A DNA stretch of 22,713 nucleotides from Deltaproteobacteria bacterium (GTDB taxonomy: Bacteria; Desulfobacterota; Binatia; UBA9968). The stretch spans positions 1-22,713 of the forward strand of contig JACPFH010000038.1 of assembly GCA_016183075.1 (NCBI GenBank). Direction: 5' to 3'. The notes under the pieces were generated by a model. That model saw nothing but the letters and a program-made list of their open reading frames with translations, was not told where the DNA came from and made no database searches. Numbering within the stretch: the stretch's first letter is position 1; each line of letters opens with the position of its first letter. This document shows, one piece after another, positions 1 to 6,662 of the stretch. The position numbers were made by a program, and so were the translations under genes.

Positions 1-124
1 TCTGAGTTCCACGCGATCCATTTTTGAGGTCAGGCTTTGGAGGTGCCTTTCCTTACTAAAATAGGTGATCTCGGGTGTCAATTGCGGAGGCACAAAAATC
101 TCTGCCGGGCGGACAATCCAAATT
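1..124 (-). other. Possible partial reading frame downstream of hemW
   Basis: On the minus strand one frame stays open from inside the end of hemW to the left edge of the window (reads ...WIVRPAEIFVPPQLTPEITY..., then ...SKMDRVELR). No start codon has a convincing ribosome binding site. The candidates are an ATG at 21-19, a GTG within the stretch, or TTG codons overlapping the hemW end. I do not recognise the protein. It could be the start of the next gene in the hemW operon or chance openness in GC-rich DNA. Confidence 0.25.
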
Positions 125-1288
125 TTAAACGAACTCAACAAAAATCGAGTTGGCGACCATAAGGCCGCGCCGTGTAAGTCGGAGCCGATCCCCTTTTTCT
201 TCGATTAGGCCCTCTTCTAACCAAGCGCTGATCTGAGGATAGAACTGTCCAGGATTTTTTCCGAAGCGGCGGGAAAACTCGGCGACCAAAACTCCCCGGG
301 TCATTCGCAATCCCAGAAACATGAACTCGGCCGCGCTCTGCCGAAGATCCGTCTTCTCCTCTTCCGTTACCGCGCTGCCCTGCGCGGCGATCCGCTCCAT
401 ATAGCGGCGAGGATGCTTCTCGTTGTGCCACCGCTGGCCGCCAACATCGCTCAAGCGTTTATAGGAATGCGCCCCGGCGCCGACGCCCAGATAATCGCCT
501 CCCTGCCAATAGTTGACGTTGTGCTTTGAATCCCGGCCCGGCCGCGCATAATTGGAGATCTCGTAACGCTCGAGCCCGGCTCCGGCAAGCTCCGCCTCGA
601 CGAGCCCGGCCATTGCGATCTCCTCTTCCTCGGAAAGGGGGACGATTTTTCCCTCCCGGTAAAGGCGATGAAAAACGGTCTTTTCCTCGATGGTCAGGTT
701 ATAGGCGGAGACGTGGGGTGGAGTGAAGTTCAGAGCTTCCTGAAGGTCGCTGCGCAAGTCGGCGAGAGATTGGCCCGGACTTCCGTAGATGAGGTCCAAA
801 CTGAAGTTCTCGAAACCCGCCCTGCGAATCGCCCGCAGAGCATCGCGGGTATCCTCCGCGGTGTGAAGGCGGCCGAGAAATTGGAGCAGATGTGGCTGAA
901 ACGACTGGGCTCCGAGACTCAAACGATTGACGCCGCGCGAGCGGTAACCAGGAAAATGTTTGCTATCCTCCCGGTCCGGATTCGCTTCGAGGCTGATCTC
1001 AATATCGGGCTCAAAGCGAAAAAACGAGACTATCGTCTCGAGAATCCCGCCGATGCTTCCCGGAGTGAAGACCGATGGCGTGCCACCGCCGAAAAAGATG
1101 CTGAGCAGGCTTCGGCCGCGCCAAAAATCCGATTGGGCGTGGAGCTTCAGCTCACGGGCGAGCGCCTGAGTGTATTCCGGTTCGGGAATCTTCCTGACGA
1201 CCTGCACGTTGAAATCGCAATAAGGGCATTTGCGGACGCAATAGGGAATGTGCAGATAAAGCGAAAAAGGCTCCTGACCCGCCGCCAT
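125..1288 (-). CDS. hemW: HemW-type radical SAM heme chaperone
   Basis: Predicted HemW (formerly misnamed oxygen-independent coproporphyrinogen III oxidase-like), a cytoplasmic radical-SAM protein thought to deliver heme to apo-enzymes. The N-terminus carries the CxxxCxxC iron-sulfur motif in the order LYLHIPYCVRKCPYCDF. It is followed by GGGTPS, the usual SAM-contacting glycine stretch, and later by HNVNYWQGGDYLGVGAGAHS, a HemW-family signature. From this start the protein is about 387 residues, a normal HemW length. I chose ATG 1288 because it begins close to the LYLHIP strand and has a weak AAGAG upstream. ATG 1300 adds four residues, and a TTG at 1324 is less likely. It is divergent from the moaB operon with about 120 bases between them. 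Confidence 0.93.
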   Translation of the reverse strand: MAAGQEPFSLYLHIPYCVRKCPYCDFNVQVVRKIPEPEYTQALARELKLHAQSDFWRGRSLLSIFFGGGTPSVFTPGSIGGILETIVSFFRFEPDIEISLEANPDREDSKHFPGYRSRGVNRLSLGAQSFQPHLLQFLGRLHTAEDTRDALRAIRRAGFENFSLDLIYGSPGQSLADLRSDLQEALNFTPPHVSAYNLTIEEKTVFHRLYREGKIVPLSEEEEIAMAGLVEAELAGAGLERYEISNYARPGRDSKHNVNYWQGGDYLGVGAGAHSYKRLSDVGGQRWHNEKHPRRYMERIAAQGSAVTEEEKTDLRQSAAEFMFLGLRMTRGVLVAEFSRRFGKNPGQFYPQISAWLEEGLIEEKGDRLRLTRRGLMVANSIFVEFV

Positions 1289-1345
1289 GACTCTTAGCAT
1301 ATTTTTGCGCGAGCGCTGGCGCAACCGCCAGGCCTTCGGGCTTGA

Positions 1346-1374
1346 TTGAATTCACCCTAGCCCGCTGTTATAGT
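1346..1374 (+). promoter_or_regulatory. Sigma70-like promoter for the moa operon
   Basis: TTGAAT at 1346-1351 is followed, after a 17-base spacer, by TATAGT at 1369-1374. This gives four and five matches to the consensus hexamers. The start site would fall near 1381, ahead of the GGAGGGAG ribosome binding site at 1392-1399 and the GTG start at 1409. Confidence 0.5.
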
Positions 1375-1408
1375 CAAGGTTTGCCGCTAGCGGAGGGAGA
1401 TATTTTCA

Positions 1409-1915
1409 GTGGCGGTTTCCGAGCACAAAGCCAAGGGAAAGAGGAGCCTGGGTTGCTTTGTTCTCACGGTGAGCGACACGCGAGATGAGACGACAGACCA
1501 AAGCGGCCAACTCATCAAGTCCCTCCTTGCGGCAAGCGGCCATCAACTGGCCGGTTATCGGATCGTAAAGGATGAGCCGGTCGAGATCGAGGCCCGGCTT
1601 CGCGAGGCGCTCAGCCGCACCGACGTGGAGGCGATCATCGTCAACGGCGGTACCGGCATTACGCCACGCGACGGGACCTACGAAGTCGTAAGCGGTATTT
1701 TGGAAAAGCGCCTGGACGGGTTCGGAGAGATCTTTCGCTTTCTGAGCTACCAGGATATCGGGTCTGCGGCGATCATGAGCCGCGCCGTAGCGGGAACTGC
1801 AAAGGGGAAGGTCCTGGTTTCACTCCCCGGCTCGAGAGGTGCAGTCGATCTGGCCATGCGGAAGCTGCTTTTGCCCGAGCTTGGCCACATGGTGTCCCAA
1901 CTCCAGGGACAATGA
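1409..1915 (+). CDS. moaB: MoaB/MogA-type molybdenum cofactor protein
   Basis: Molybdopterin-binding MoCF-domain protein of the MoaB/MogA family (168 residues, typical MoaB length), acting in adenylylation of molybdopterin during cofactor assembly in the cytoplasm. The sequence shows the LTVSDTRDE strand near residue 20 and the IIVNGGTGITPRDGT motif near residue 78, which binds the pterin. It also has the LPGSRGA loop near residue 142. The start is GTG, supported by a strong GGAGGGAG nine bases upstream. The stop overlaps the next start (ATGA at 1912-1915), so moaB and moaD are translationally coupled. Whether it works as MogA or as a MoaB paralog cannot be told from sequence alone. Confidence 0.93.
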   Translation: MAVSEHKAKGKRSLGCFVLTVSDTRDETTDQSGQLIKSLLAASGHQLAGYRIVKDEPVEIEARLREALSRTDVEAIIVNGGTGITPRDGTYEVVSGILEKRLDGFGEIFRFLSYQDIGSAAIMSRAVAGTAKGKVLVSLPGSRGAVDLAMRKLLLPELGHMVSQLQGQ

Positions 1916-2157
1916 AAGTAAAAGTCAAATTGTTTGCGATCCTGCGCGAGCGCGCCGGCGCAGGCGAAATCACAAAAGAGATCGGCGAAGGGAGTACGGT
2001 AATCGAGCTATGGGAGGCTCTCACGCGCGACTATCCCAAACTCGCTTCCGCTAAGATACATCTCCTTTATGCCGTGAACCAAAGCTATGTTACCCCCGAT
2101 CACGTCTTGCGCGACCGGGACGAAGTCGTCTTTGTTCCGCCCGTCAGCGGAGGTTAA
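1912..2157 (+). CDS. moaD: MoaD, molybdopterin synthase sulfur carrier subunit
   Basis: Small ubiquitin-fold sulfur carrier of molybdopterin synthase (81 residues). The C-terminus is FVPPVSGG. The terminal Gly-Gly is the hallmark of MoaD/ThiS proteins, whose last glycine is thiocarboxylated and donates sulfur to precursor Z together with MoaE. The beginning (VKVKLFAILRERAG) matches the family's first strand. It overlaps moaB by four bases and is followed by moaE after three bases. The GGAGG encoding its last two glycines doubles as the ribosome binding site for moaE. Confidence 0.95.
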   Translation: MKVKVKLFAILRERAGAGEITKEIGEGSTVIELWEALTRDYPKLASAKIHLLYAVNQSYVTPDHVLRDRDEVVFVPPVSGG

Positions 2158-2160
2158 CCG

Positions 2161-2592
2161 ATGTTTCGCGTGACCGATAAGGCGCTCAATCTCCAGGAGC
2201 TTGTGGATTACGTGACCGATCCGCAGGCCGGCGCTATCGTTACGTTCATCGGCACCACCCGAAACCAGAACGAAGGCCGGCAGGTCCTATCGCTCGATTA
2301 CGAAGCCTATCCCGAGATGGCCGAGAAGGAGCTCAAGCGGCTGGGACAAGAAGCCGGCAAAAGGTGGAACATCCAGCGTATGGCAATTGTCCACCGCGTG
2401 GGGCGCGTGGAGATCACCGAGCCCAGCGTGATCATTGCGGTCTCCGCGGCGCACCGCGACGACGCGTTTCAAGCCTGCCGTTTCGCCATTGAAGAGATCA
2501 AGAAAACCGTCCCAATCTGGAAAAAAGAGGTCTTCGAAGGGGGCGAAGTCTGGATCGGCACGCAGAGCGGCCAGCGCTTCCATCAGAGATAG
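2161..2592 (+). CDS. moaE: MoaE, molybdopterin synthase catalytic subunit
   Basis: Large subunit of molybdopterin synthase (143 residues, family-typical), which converts cyclic pyranopterin monophosphate to molybdopterin using MoaD thiocarboxylate. Visible family features are GAIVTFIGTTRNQNEGRQV near residue 25, LDYEAYPEMAEKEL near 43, the IVHRVGRVEI stretch near 78, and the lysine-containing CRFAIEEIKKTVPIWKKE segment near 110, which carries the catalytic lysine. The operon has neither moaA nor moaC in this window, so the early pterin steps must be encoded elsewhere. Confidence 0.95.
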   Translation: MFRVTDKALNLQELVDYVTDPQAGAIVTFIGTTRNQNEGRQVLSLDYEAYPEMAEKELKRLGQEAGKRWNIQRMAIVHRVGRVEITEPSVIIAVSAAHRDDAFQACRFAIEEIKKTVPIWKKEVFEGGEVWIGTQSGQRFHQR

Positions 2593-2648
2593 AGACAGGG
2601 AGAGAGATGGACGGTCTCTGTCACAGATCTCTGTCTGAAGGCTGATTC

Positions 2649-3359
2649 ATGGAATCTTCCCTTTATGCCGCCTTCGCGTTGGGCCTGATCCTCGGCGTCA
2701 AGCACGCCCTGGATGCCGATCACGTGATCGCGGTCTCGACGATCGTCACCGAGCACCGAAGCTTCAAGTGGGCCTCGCTGATCGGGGCCTTTTGGGGCCT
2801 GGGTCACACGGTGACGCTCTTTATGGTCGGGCTGCTGGTGATCGGACTTCGGCTGACGATTCCACCGAAGCTTGCCCTGGGCTTGGAGTTCCTGGTCGCG
2901 CTCATGCTCATCTTCCTTGGTGGGAGCATTATCTGGCGCTCGTTCCTCCGGGAGAGGGTCCATGCGCACACCCACGCGCACAACCCGGAAACGCACACCC
3001 ATTTCCATTTGCACGGGAGAAGCGAGGAAAATCACAGCCACTCCCATCCCTTTCGCTCTATGCGCAAGCCCTTCCTCGTTGGAATGGTTCATGGCCTGGC
3101 GGGAAGCGCGGCCCTAATGCTCCTGGTCCTGACAACGATCCCGTCGCCTCTGGCGGGGCTCGCTTATATCGTCATCTTCGGAGCTGGCTCGGTGGGAGGC
3201 ATGCTCGCGTTGAGCAGCATGATTGCCGTCCCCTTTGTCCTGACGGCCCAACGTTTCAGTCTCTTCAACCGCTGGATCCGCGTCGTGGCGGGAGCAGCCA
3301 GCATCGCCTTCGGACTCATTCTCGGCTGGGAGATCCTTTCCTCGAAAAGCCTGTTGTAA
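2649..3359 (+). CDS. NicO/UreH-like nickel-cobalt permease
   Basis: Polytopic membrane protein of the NicO superfamily (236 residues, about six membrane segments), which moves Ni2+ or Co2+ or related ions. The first helix carries HALDADH (residues 18-24), matching the HxxxxDH signature of nickel-cobalt transporters. A cytosolic or periplasmic loop at about residues 100-135 is rich in histidine (HAHTHAH, HTHFHLHG, NHSHSH), as expected for metal buffering. The second conserved half begins GMVHGLAGSAALMLL. A GAAGG ribosome binding site lies eight bases before ATG. It follows moaE by 56 bases on the same strand and is probably co-transcribed. The metal is not determined by sequence. Confidence 0.85.
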   Translation: MESSLYAAFALGLILGVKHALDADHVIAVSTIVTEHRSFKWASLIGAFWGLGHTVTLFMVGLLVIGLRLTIPPKLALGLEFLVALMLIFLGGSIIWRSFLRERVHAHTHAHNPETHTHFHLHGRSEENHSHSHPFRSMRKPFLVGMVHGLAGSAALMLLVLTTIPSPLAGLAYIVIFGAGSVGGMLALSSMIAVPFVLTAQRFSLFNRWIRVVAGAASIAFGLILGWEILSSKSLL

Positions 3360-3391
3360 GTATCCGCCACAATCTTCCCCGCACCTTGCCC

Positions 3392-3418
3392 AAACCCTCC
3401 GAGGACGAGTCGGGTTTT
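3392..3418 (+). terminator. Weak hairpin between convergent genes
   Basis: AAACCC at 3392-3397 pairs with GGGTTT at 3412-3417 and is followed by TTTT. It lies between the ends of the NicO gene and the oppositely oriented hydrolase. The stem is only six pairs with a 14-base loop, so a terminator role is tentative. Confidence 0.3.
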
Positions 3419-3422
3419 CCGG

Positions 3423-4196
3423 CTACGGCTGAGGAGCCATGCCGCCGAGCTTGTCGCGTAAAAAGGCCCTTATATCGTTCCAGTAGTAACCCACGTCGTA
3501 GAAAAGCTGGTGCCCCCCTCCGCGATCGTAAAGAATGCTCCGCGCCTCTTTTCCCCGTTCTCGCAAGGCTTGGTCCAGCATGTTGAAATTTTCCAAGATG
3601 TCGCTGCCATCGCTCGCTTCAACCATAAGCAGGACAGGTGCGCTGAGTGAAGGAACGAGCGTGACCGCCTTCGCAAAATCTCCTCTTCCGCCGGGCGCCG
3701 GTGCCAGTATCGCAAGAGCTTTAAGGTCGCTTCTTCCCACGCCTACCATAAGTGTCAACAGACCTCCCCGCGAGAAGCCCATAAGCGCGATCCGGAATGG
3801 ATCGACGTCCGGTAAGGTTCTTATGTAGTCAATTGCGTGCGAGACCTCCTCTTTGTGTCCTGGAATATTCCCTTCACCACTTTGCCGAATAGGCGTAAAC
3901 GTTAAGTAGCCATCCGACGCCAGGGTATTACAAATTCCTTCCAAGTTGTAACCGCGTCGGGCTGCCCCTCCAATACCCCAGCGGTCCACGATCAGTCCAT
4001 GGTTGTAAATCACAGTTGGGAAGGGCCCTTTGCCTGCAGGACGACAAAACGGAACGTTTGATCCGCCATCGGGCCGGCTCACTAAGAAACCCTGGCGGCA
4101 GCCTGGAAGCGCAAAAGACGAAATGAGAACAAGCATCCACAACAGCAACCCCACCGGCTTTGGCCTTCTAAATGATTTTGGTGATCGTGAGAACAT
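3423..4196 (-). CDS. Lipoprotein-like alpha/beta hydrolase (dienelactone hydrolase type)
   Basis: Predicted exported alpha/beta hydrolase of about 257 residues. From ATG 4196 it begins MFSRSPKSFRRPKPVGLLLW and then has a hydrophobic stretch ending FALPGCRQG. This looks like a lipoprotein signal peptide with Cys as the lipidated residue. The hydrolase core shows TVIYNHG (oxyanion strand), the nucleophile elbow GFSRGG, an acid in VEASDGSD, and the histidine in GGGHQLF, so a complete Ser-Asp-His triad is visible. The start overlaps the end of the upstream Nramp-like gene by 29 bases, indicating translational coupling. A longer in-frame start at 4301 would lie deep inside that gene and is less likely. 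The substrate is unknown. Confidence 0.78.
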   Translation of the reverse strand: MFSRSPKSFRRPKPVGLLLWMLVLISSFALPGCRQGFLVSRPDGGSNVPFCRPAGKGPFPTVIYNHGLIVDRWGIGGAARRGYNLEGICNTLASDGYLTFTPIRQSGEGNIPGHKEEVSHAIDYIRTLPDVDPFRIALMGFSRGGLLTLMVGVGRSDLKALAILAPAPGGRGDFAKAVTLVPSLSAPVLLMVEASDGSDILENFNMLDQALRERGKEARSILYDRGGGHQLFYDVGYYWNDIRAFLRDKLGGMAPQP

Positions 4197-5607
4197 AGGC
4201 AATCGCCAGCACGCCGTAGGCCACGCACGCGGTGCAGAGAAAGATAAGACTGAGGCGTCCCGGTCGGGCAGCGGGCGGAAGATGGCGCGGCAGGTAAACA
4301 TAGTTGAGGAAGATCAAGCCGACCGAATAGAGCACGGTCCCGATAAAGCCGATCACGGCGGAAAGAAGGATCAATGGTCCCGGCTCGTGCAAGAGGATCG
4401 TGATCGAGGTAACAGCGGTGAGGATGAAGAGAAAAAGCAGGTACCACGAGCGCACGGGGATGGCGCGGGCGCGGGGAAAAAATCCGTAGACACAATCCGT
4501 GTGAATGCGGCTCACCGCATCGACCGTAGCGAGCCACGTATCGGAGAGGAAAGCCGCGGCGACAACCAAGAAAAGCACCCTGCCCGCTGACCCCCAGCTC
4601 ACTTCGAAAAAGCGGCTTTGGACAACCGCCAGCTCATAGTGCTGCGGGAGCAGCCCCTTGGGATAGAGCATCGCGTAAGCCAAAAGGCATGTCATCAGCG
4701 TGGTCAAGATATTCCCGCCGACTCCTATACTAATATCCCACGCGAGAAATCGGCTCCAGCGGGGGATCTGCTTTAGGCTACCGTCTTCCTCGGGGACGAA
4801 ACCCGACGCCGGGATGGCCTCCGGCTTGCCTGTAATCGGTCCGGTGATTCTTCCCATGTAGTGCGCCATGCCGATGCCTTTGTCCCGAATCCAATAGGAG
4901 TAAAACAGGGTCCAGAACCCGCCCAGCCCGGCAAACGTAATGGCCGTGAGCAGCTTGGTAGCGTCGTCAGGGTCCCATGGCCTCGGCATGGGCCACTGGG
5001 GAACGAGCAGCCCTTTGAGAAAAGCGGGAAGAGCCCGTAGCGCCTCCGGATGGGCGCTGGCCCAAAAAAGCCCCACAAGCGTGACGATGGCCACGCCACA
5101 CATGAAAACCTCCACGAGCCTGTAGACAACCTTGCTCAGGAGGATCGCCGAAAAGAAGATCAGCATGGAAAGATATGCCCAGAAAAGGGTTTGACCTCTC
5201 TGGCTCCACCCCGCCGGGAACTCGGTCAGGGCCGCAAGCGAGGTGCCGCCGGCCGCCGCAAAGGCACCGAACCACAGAAACGAGAGCGTCATCAAACCCC
5301 ACAGTATAAGGGCAAAGGAGCGGTTGAGGCGCAAAAAACCCTGGAAGATGCTCTCGCCGGTGAGCGTCGTGTACCGGCCGATCTCGTAAATGAGCGGGAA
5401 CTGGAGCAGGCACGCGGGGAGCAGCAAAAAGAGAAAGGTAAGCCCGTATTTGGCGAGGATGTAGGGCCACCAAATGAGCTCGCCGCTTCCCTGGGCCAGT
5501 GCCATGAAGATCACTCCCGGTCCAAGGGCGGTAATCATGCCAGGAAACGGCGGCAGCGAGGCTTTTTTATACGGGGGCAGAACGCCCCAGGATCGACCCT
5601 GCGCCAT
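4168..5607 (-). CDS. Nramp-family-like membrane transporter, non-canonical
   Basis: Large integral membrane protein (479 residues, about 11 hydrophobic segments) resembling the Nramp/APC-fold metal transporter group. The first helix reads ITALGPGVIFMALAQGSGEL. The LGPG beginning is Nramp-like, but the metal-binding DPGN motif of helix 1 is replaced by AQGSGE. The MPH motif of helix 6 is not visible in the corresponding region near AITFAGLGGFWTLFYSYW. This points to the divergent branch annotated only as Nramp-like, whose substrate is uncertain. It starts four bases after cinA and overlaps the downstream hydrolase, so all are probably one transcript. The helix-6 assignment is by eye. Confidence 0.82.
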   Translation of the reverse strand: MAQGRSWGVLPPYKKASLPPFPGMITALGPGVIFMALAQGSGELIWWPYILAKYGLTFLFLLLPACLLQFPLIYEIGRYTTLTGESIFQGFLRLNRSFALILWGLMTLSFLWFGAFAAAGGTSLAALTEFPAGWSQRGQTLFWAYLSMLIFFSAILLSKVVYRLVEVFMCGVAIVTLVGLFWASAHPEALRALPAFLKGLLVPQWPMPRPWDPDDATKLLTAITFAGLGGFWTLFYSYWIRDKGIGMAHYMGRITGPITGKPEAIPASGFVPEEDGSLKQIPRWSRFLAWDISIGVGGNILTTLMTCLLAYAMLYPKGLLPQHYELAVVQSRFFEVSWGSAGRVLFLVVAAAFLSDTWLATVDAVSRIHTDCVYGFFPRARAIPVRSWYLLFLFILTAVTSITILLHEPGPLILLSAVIGFIGTVLYSVGLIFLNYVYLPRHLPPAARPGRLSLIFLCTACVAYGVLAIAYVLTITKII

Positions 5608-5611
5608 CCTC

Positions 5612-6355
5612 TCAGCTTTCCTCGATCCGATGGATAGCTCCCTTGGGGAGCGCGCTCAGGAGTGTCGAGAACGCCTGGCGGCAATATTCTGCATCTTTCG
5701 ATTCGAGGGTGACCTTGACCTTGTACTCGGGGTTGTCGATAACCGGATACGACCCCAGAAGGAGCTTGGGATAGCGGGCAAGCAACTCGTTGAGAATCGA
5801 CGCAAGCGTCCCTTCGCCTTCCTTGACATAGACGACTCTAAGGTGGAAGGGAGCTTCCCGGAAGCTTTCCTTGACGGCGGCAAAACGCTCGTGCAGGATC
5901 TTTGGGATTCCAGGAAAGATGTACACGTTGCGCATTTTGACAACCGAGCTGTACAGGGACCCCTCGCCGAGCAGCTCCGCCCCTTCGGGCACCTCCGCCA
6001 TGCGCAGTCTGGCTTCGTTGATATTTGCGCCGTGGCGCTGGCGCAAGCGGCGCTCCAGCTCGGGATGGCGTATCACTTTGACCCCGAAACCGTGGGCAAT
6101 TCCGGCCATGGTCACGTCGTCGTGGGTGGGACCGACGCCGCCAGTGGTGAAGACCAAGTCAAAGGCGCGCGAAAAGCTAACTACTTCCTTGCCGATCAGC
6201 TCGATCTCGTCCGGAATAACGGAGACCCGGCAGACCTCGACCCCCAAGGCGCGCAGTTCGGTGCACAGGAAGTAGGAGTTCGTGTCCTGCGTCTTTCCCG
6301 ATAGGACTTCGTTCCCGATGATGACGATACCGGCGGTTTTAGAGATCGAACTCAC
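5612..6355 (-). CDS. cinA: CinA-like MoCF-domain protein, short form
   Basis: Competence/damage-inducible protein CinA N-terminal (MoCF) domain, 247 residues. The sequence begins AGIVIIGNEVLSGKTQDTNS and has FTTGGVGPTHDDVT near residue 69, the pterin/nucleotide-binding glycine motif shared with MoaB. The C-terminal nicotinamide-nucleotide amidase domain of full-length CinA (about 410 residues) is absent, so deamidase activity is not predicted. The remaining domain is related to the ADP-ribose/CoA pyrophosphatase-like COG1058 group. The start is GTG at 6355, inside the last codons of the small zinc-ribbon gene, with no strong ribosome binding site. Expression is therefore likely coupled to that gene. 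Confidence 0.88.
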   Translation of the reverse strand: MSSISKTAGIVIIGNEVLSGKTQDTNSYFLCTELRALGVEVCRVSVIPDEIELIGKEVVSFSRAFDLVFTTGGVGPTHDDVTMAGIAHGFGVKVIRHPELERRLRQRHGANINEARLRMAEVPEGAELLGEGSLYSSVVKMRNVYIFPGIPKILHERFAAVKESFREAPFHLRVVYVKEGEGTLASILNELLARYPKLLLGSYPVIDNPEYKVKVTLESKDAEYCRQAFSTLLSALPKGAIHRIEES

Positions 6356-6491
6356 TGCAGCTCTGAAAGTATTGACACCGCGGGTTGGAGCAGACCAGGC
6401 GGCATTTATGATCCACCAACCGAGCGGCGCACAGAGGACAGAATTCCCACCATCGGCCTTCCTTCTCCTGCGATGCTGTAGAGTCGGCCAT
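6339..6491 (-). CDS. Small zinc-ribbon protein (50 aa)
   Basis: A 50-residue reading frame from ATG 6491 to TAA 6341-6339. Translation gives an acidic/charged leader (MADSTASQEKEGRWWE), then FCPLCAARLVDHKCRLVC, then SNPRCQYFQSCSEFDL. The pattern CxxC with further CxxxC, CxxxxC and a final cysteine is a zinc-ribbon/rubredoxin-like knuckle. Similar tiny proteins ending in a ...VCPRCGYFxSC motif are familiar beside genes in uncultured bacteria, though none has an assigned function that I know. A clear GGAGG lies four bases upstream of the ATG. It overlaps the cinA start by 17 bases, making it the first gene of the minus-strand operon. A DNA-, RNA- or protein-binding role is possible but not shown. 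Confidence 0.8.
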   Translation of the reverse strand: MADSTASQEKEGRWWEFCPLCAARLVDHKCRLVCSNPRCQYFQSCSEFDL

Positions 6492-6588
6492 GCTACCTCC
6501 GTCCCAGCGCCCGGCGGGCTCGTTGAAGGTTATCGACCTTTATTGTACACTCGGGTCCCGACGCGTGACAACCGAGCCTTCCGCGCAG

Positions 6589-6652
6589 GGGGACAGTCAC
6601 CTTTTGTTCGAAAGAACCCTTCGGGCGCTGCGCGCAAAAGGTGACTGTCCCC
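6589..6652. repeat. REP-like palindrome (18-bp perfect inverted repeat)
   Basis: GGGGACAGTCACCTTTTG at 6589-6606 is exactly mirrored by CAAAAGGTGACTGTCCCC at 6635-6652, with a 28-base loop. It lies ten bases beyond the amidohydrolase stop. The GGGGACAG-CACC core is the kind of sequence mobilised as REP elements by REP-associated tyrosine transposases (TnpA-REP/RAYT). It may also end or stabilise the amidohydrolase transcript. No such transposase is present in the window. Confidence 0.75.
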
Positions 6653-6662
6653 TTCGATCGGT

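Noticed and set aside
668..1297. Long plus-strand frame of 209 codons opposite hemW
   Set aside because: It lies entirely opposite a gene with clear HemW motifs and has no family resemblance.
2584..2636. Inverted CAGAGAT/ATCTCTG sequence between moaE and the permease
   Set aside because: Only seven bases pair, in purine-rich DNA; too weak to call a terminator or repeat.
2768..3586. 272-codon plus-strand frame across the NicO gene end and the opposite hydrolase
   Set aside because: It is in another frame of a convincing membrane protein, with a proline/arginine-rich low-complexity translation typical of shadow frames.
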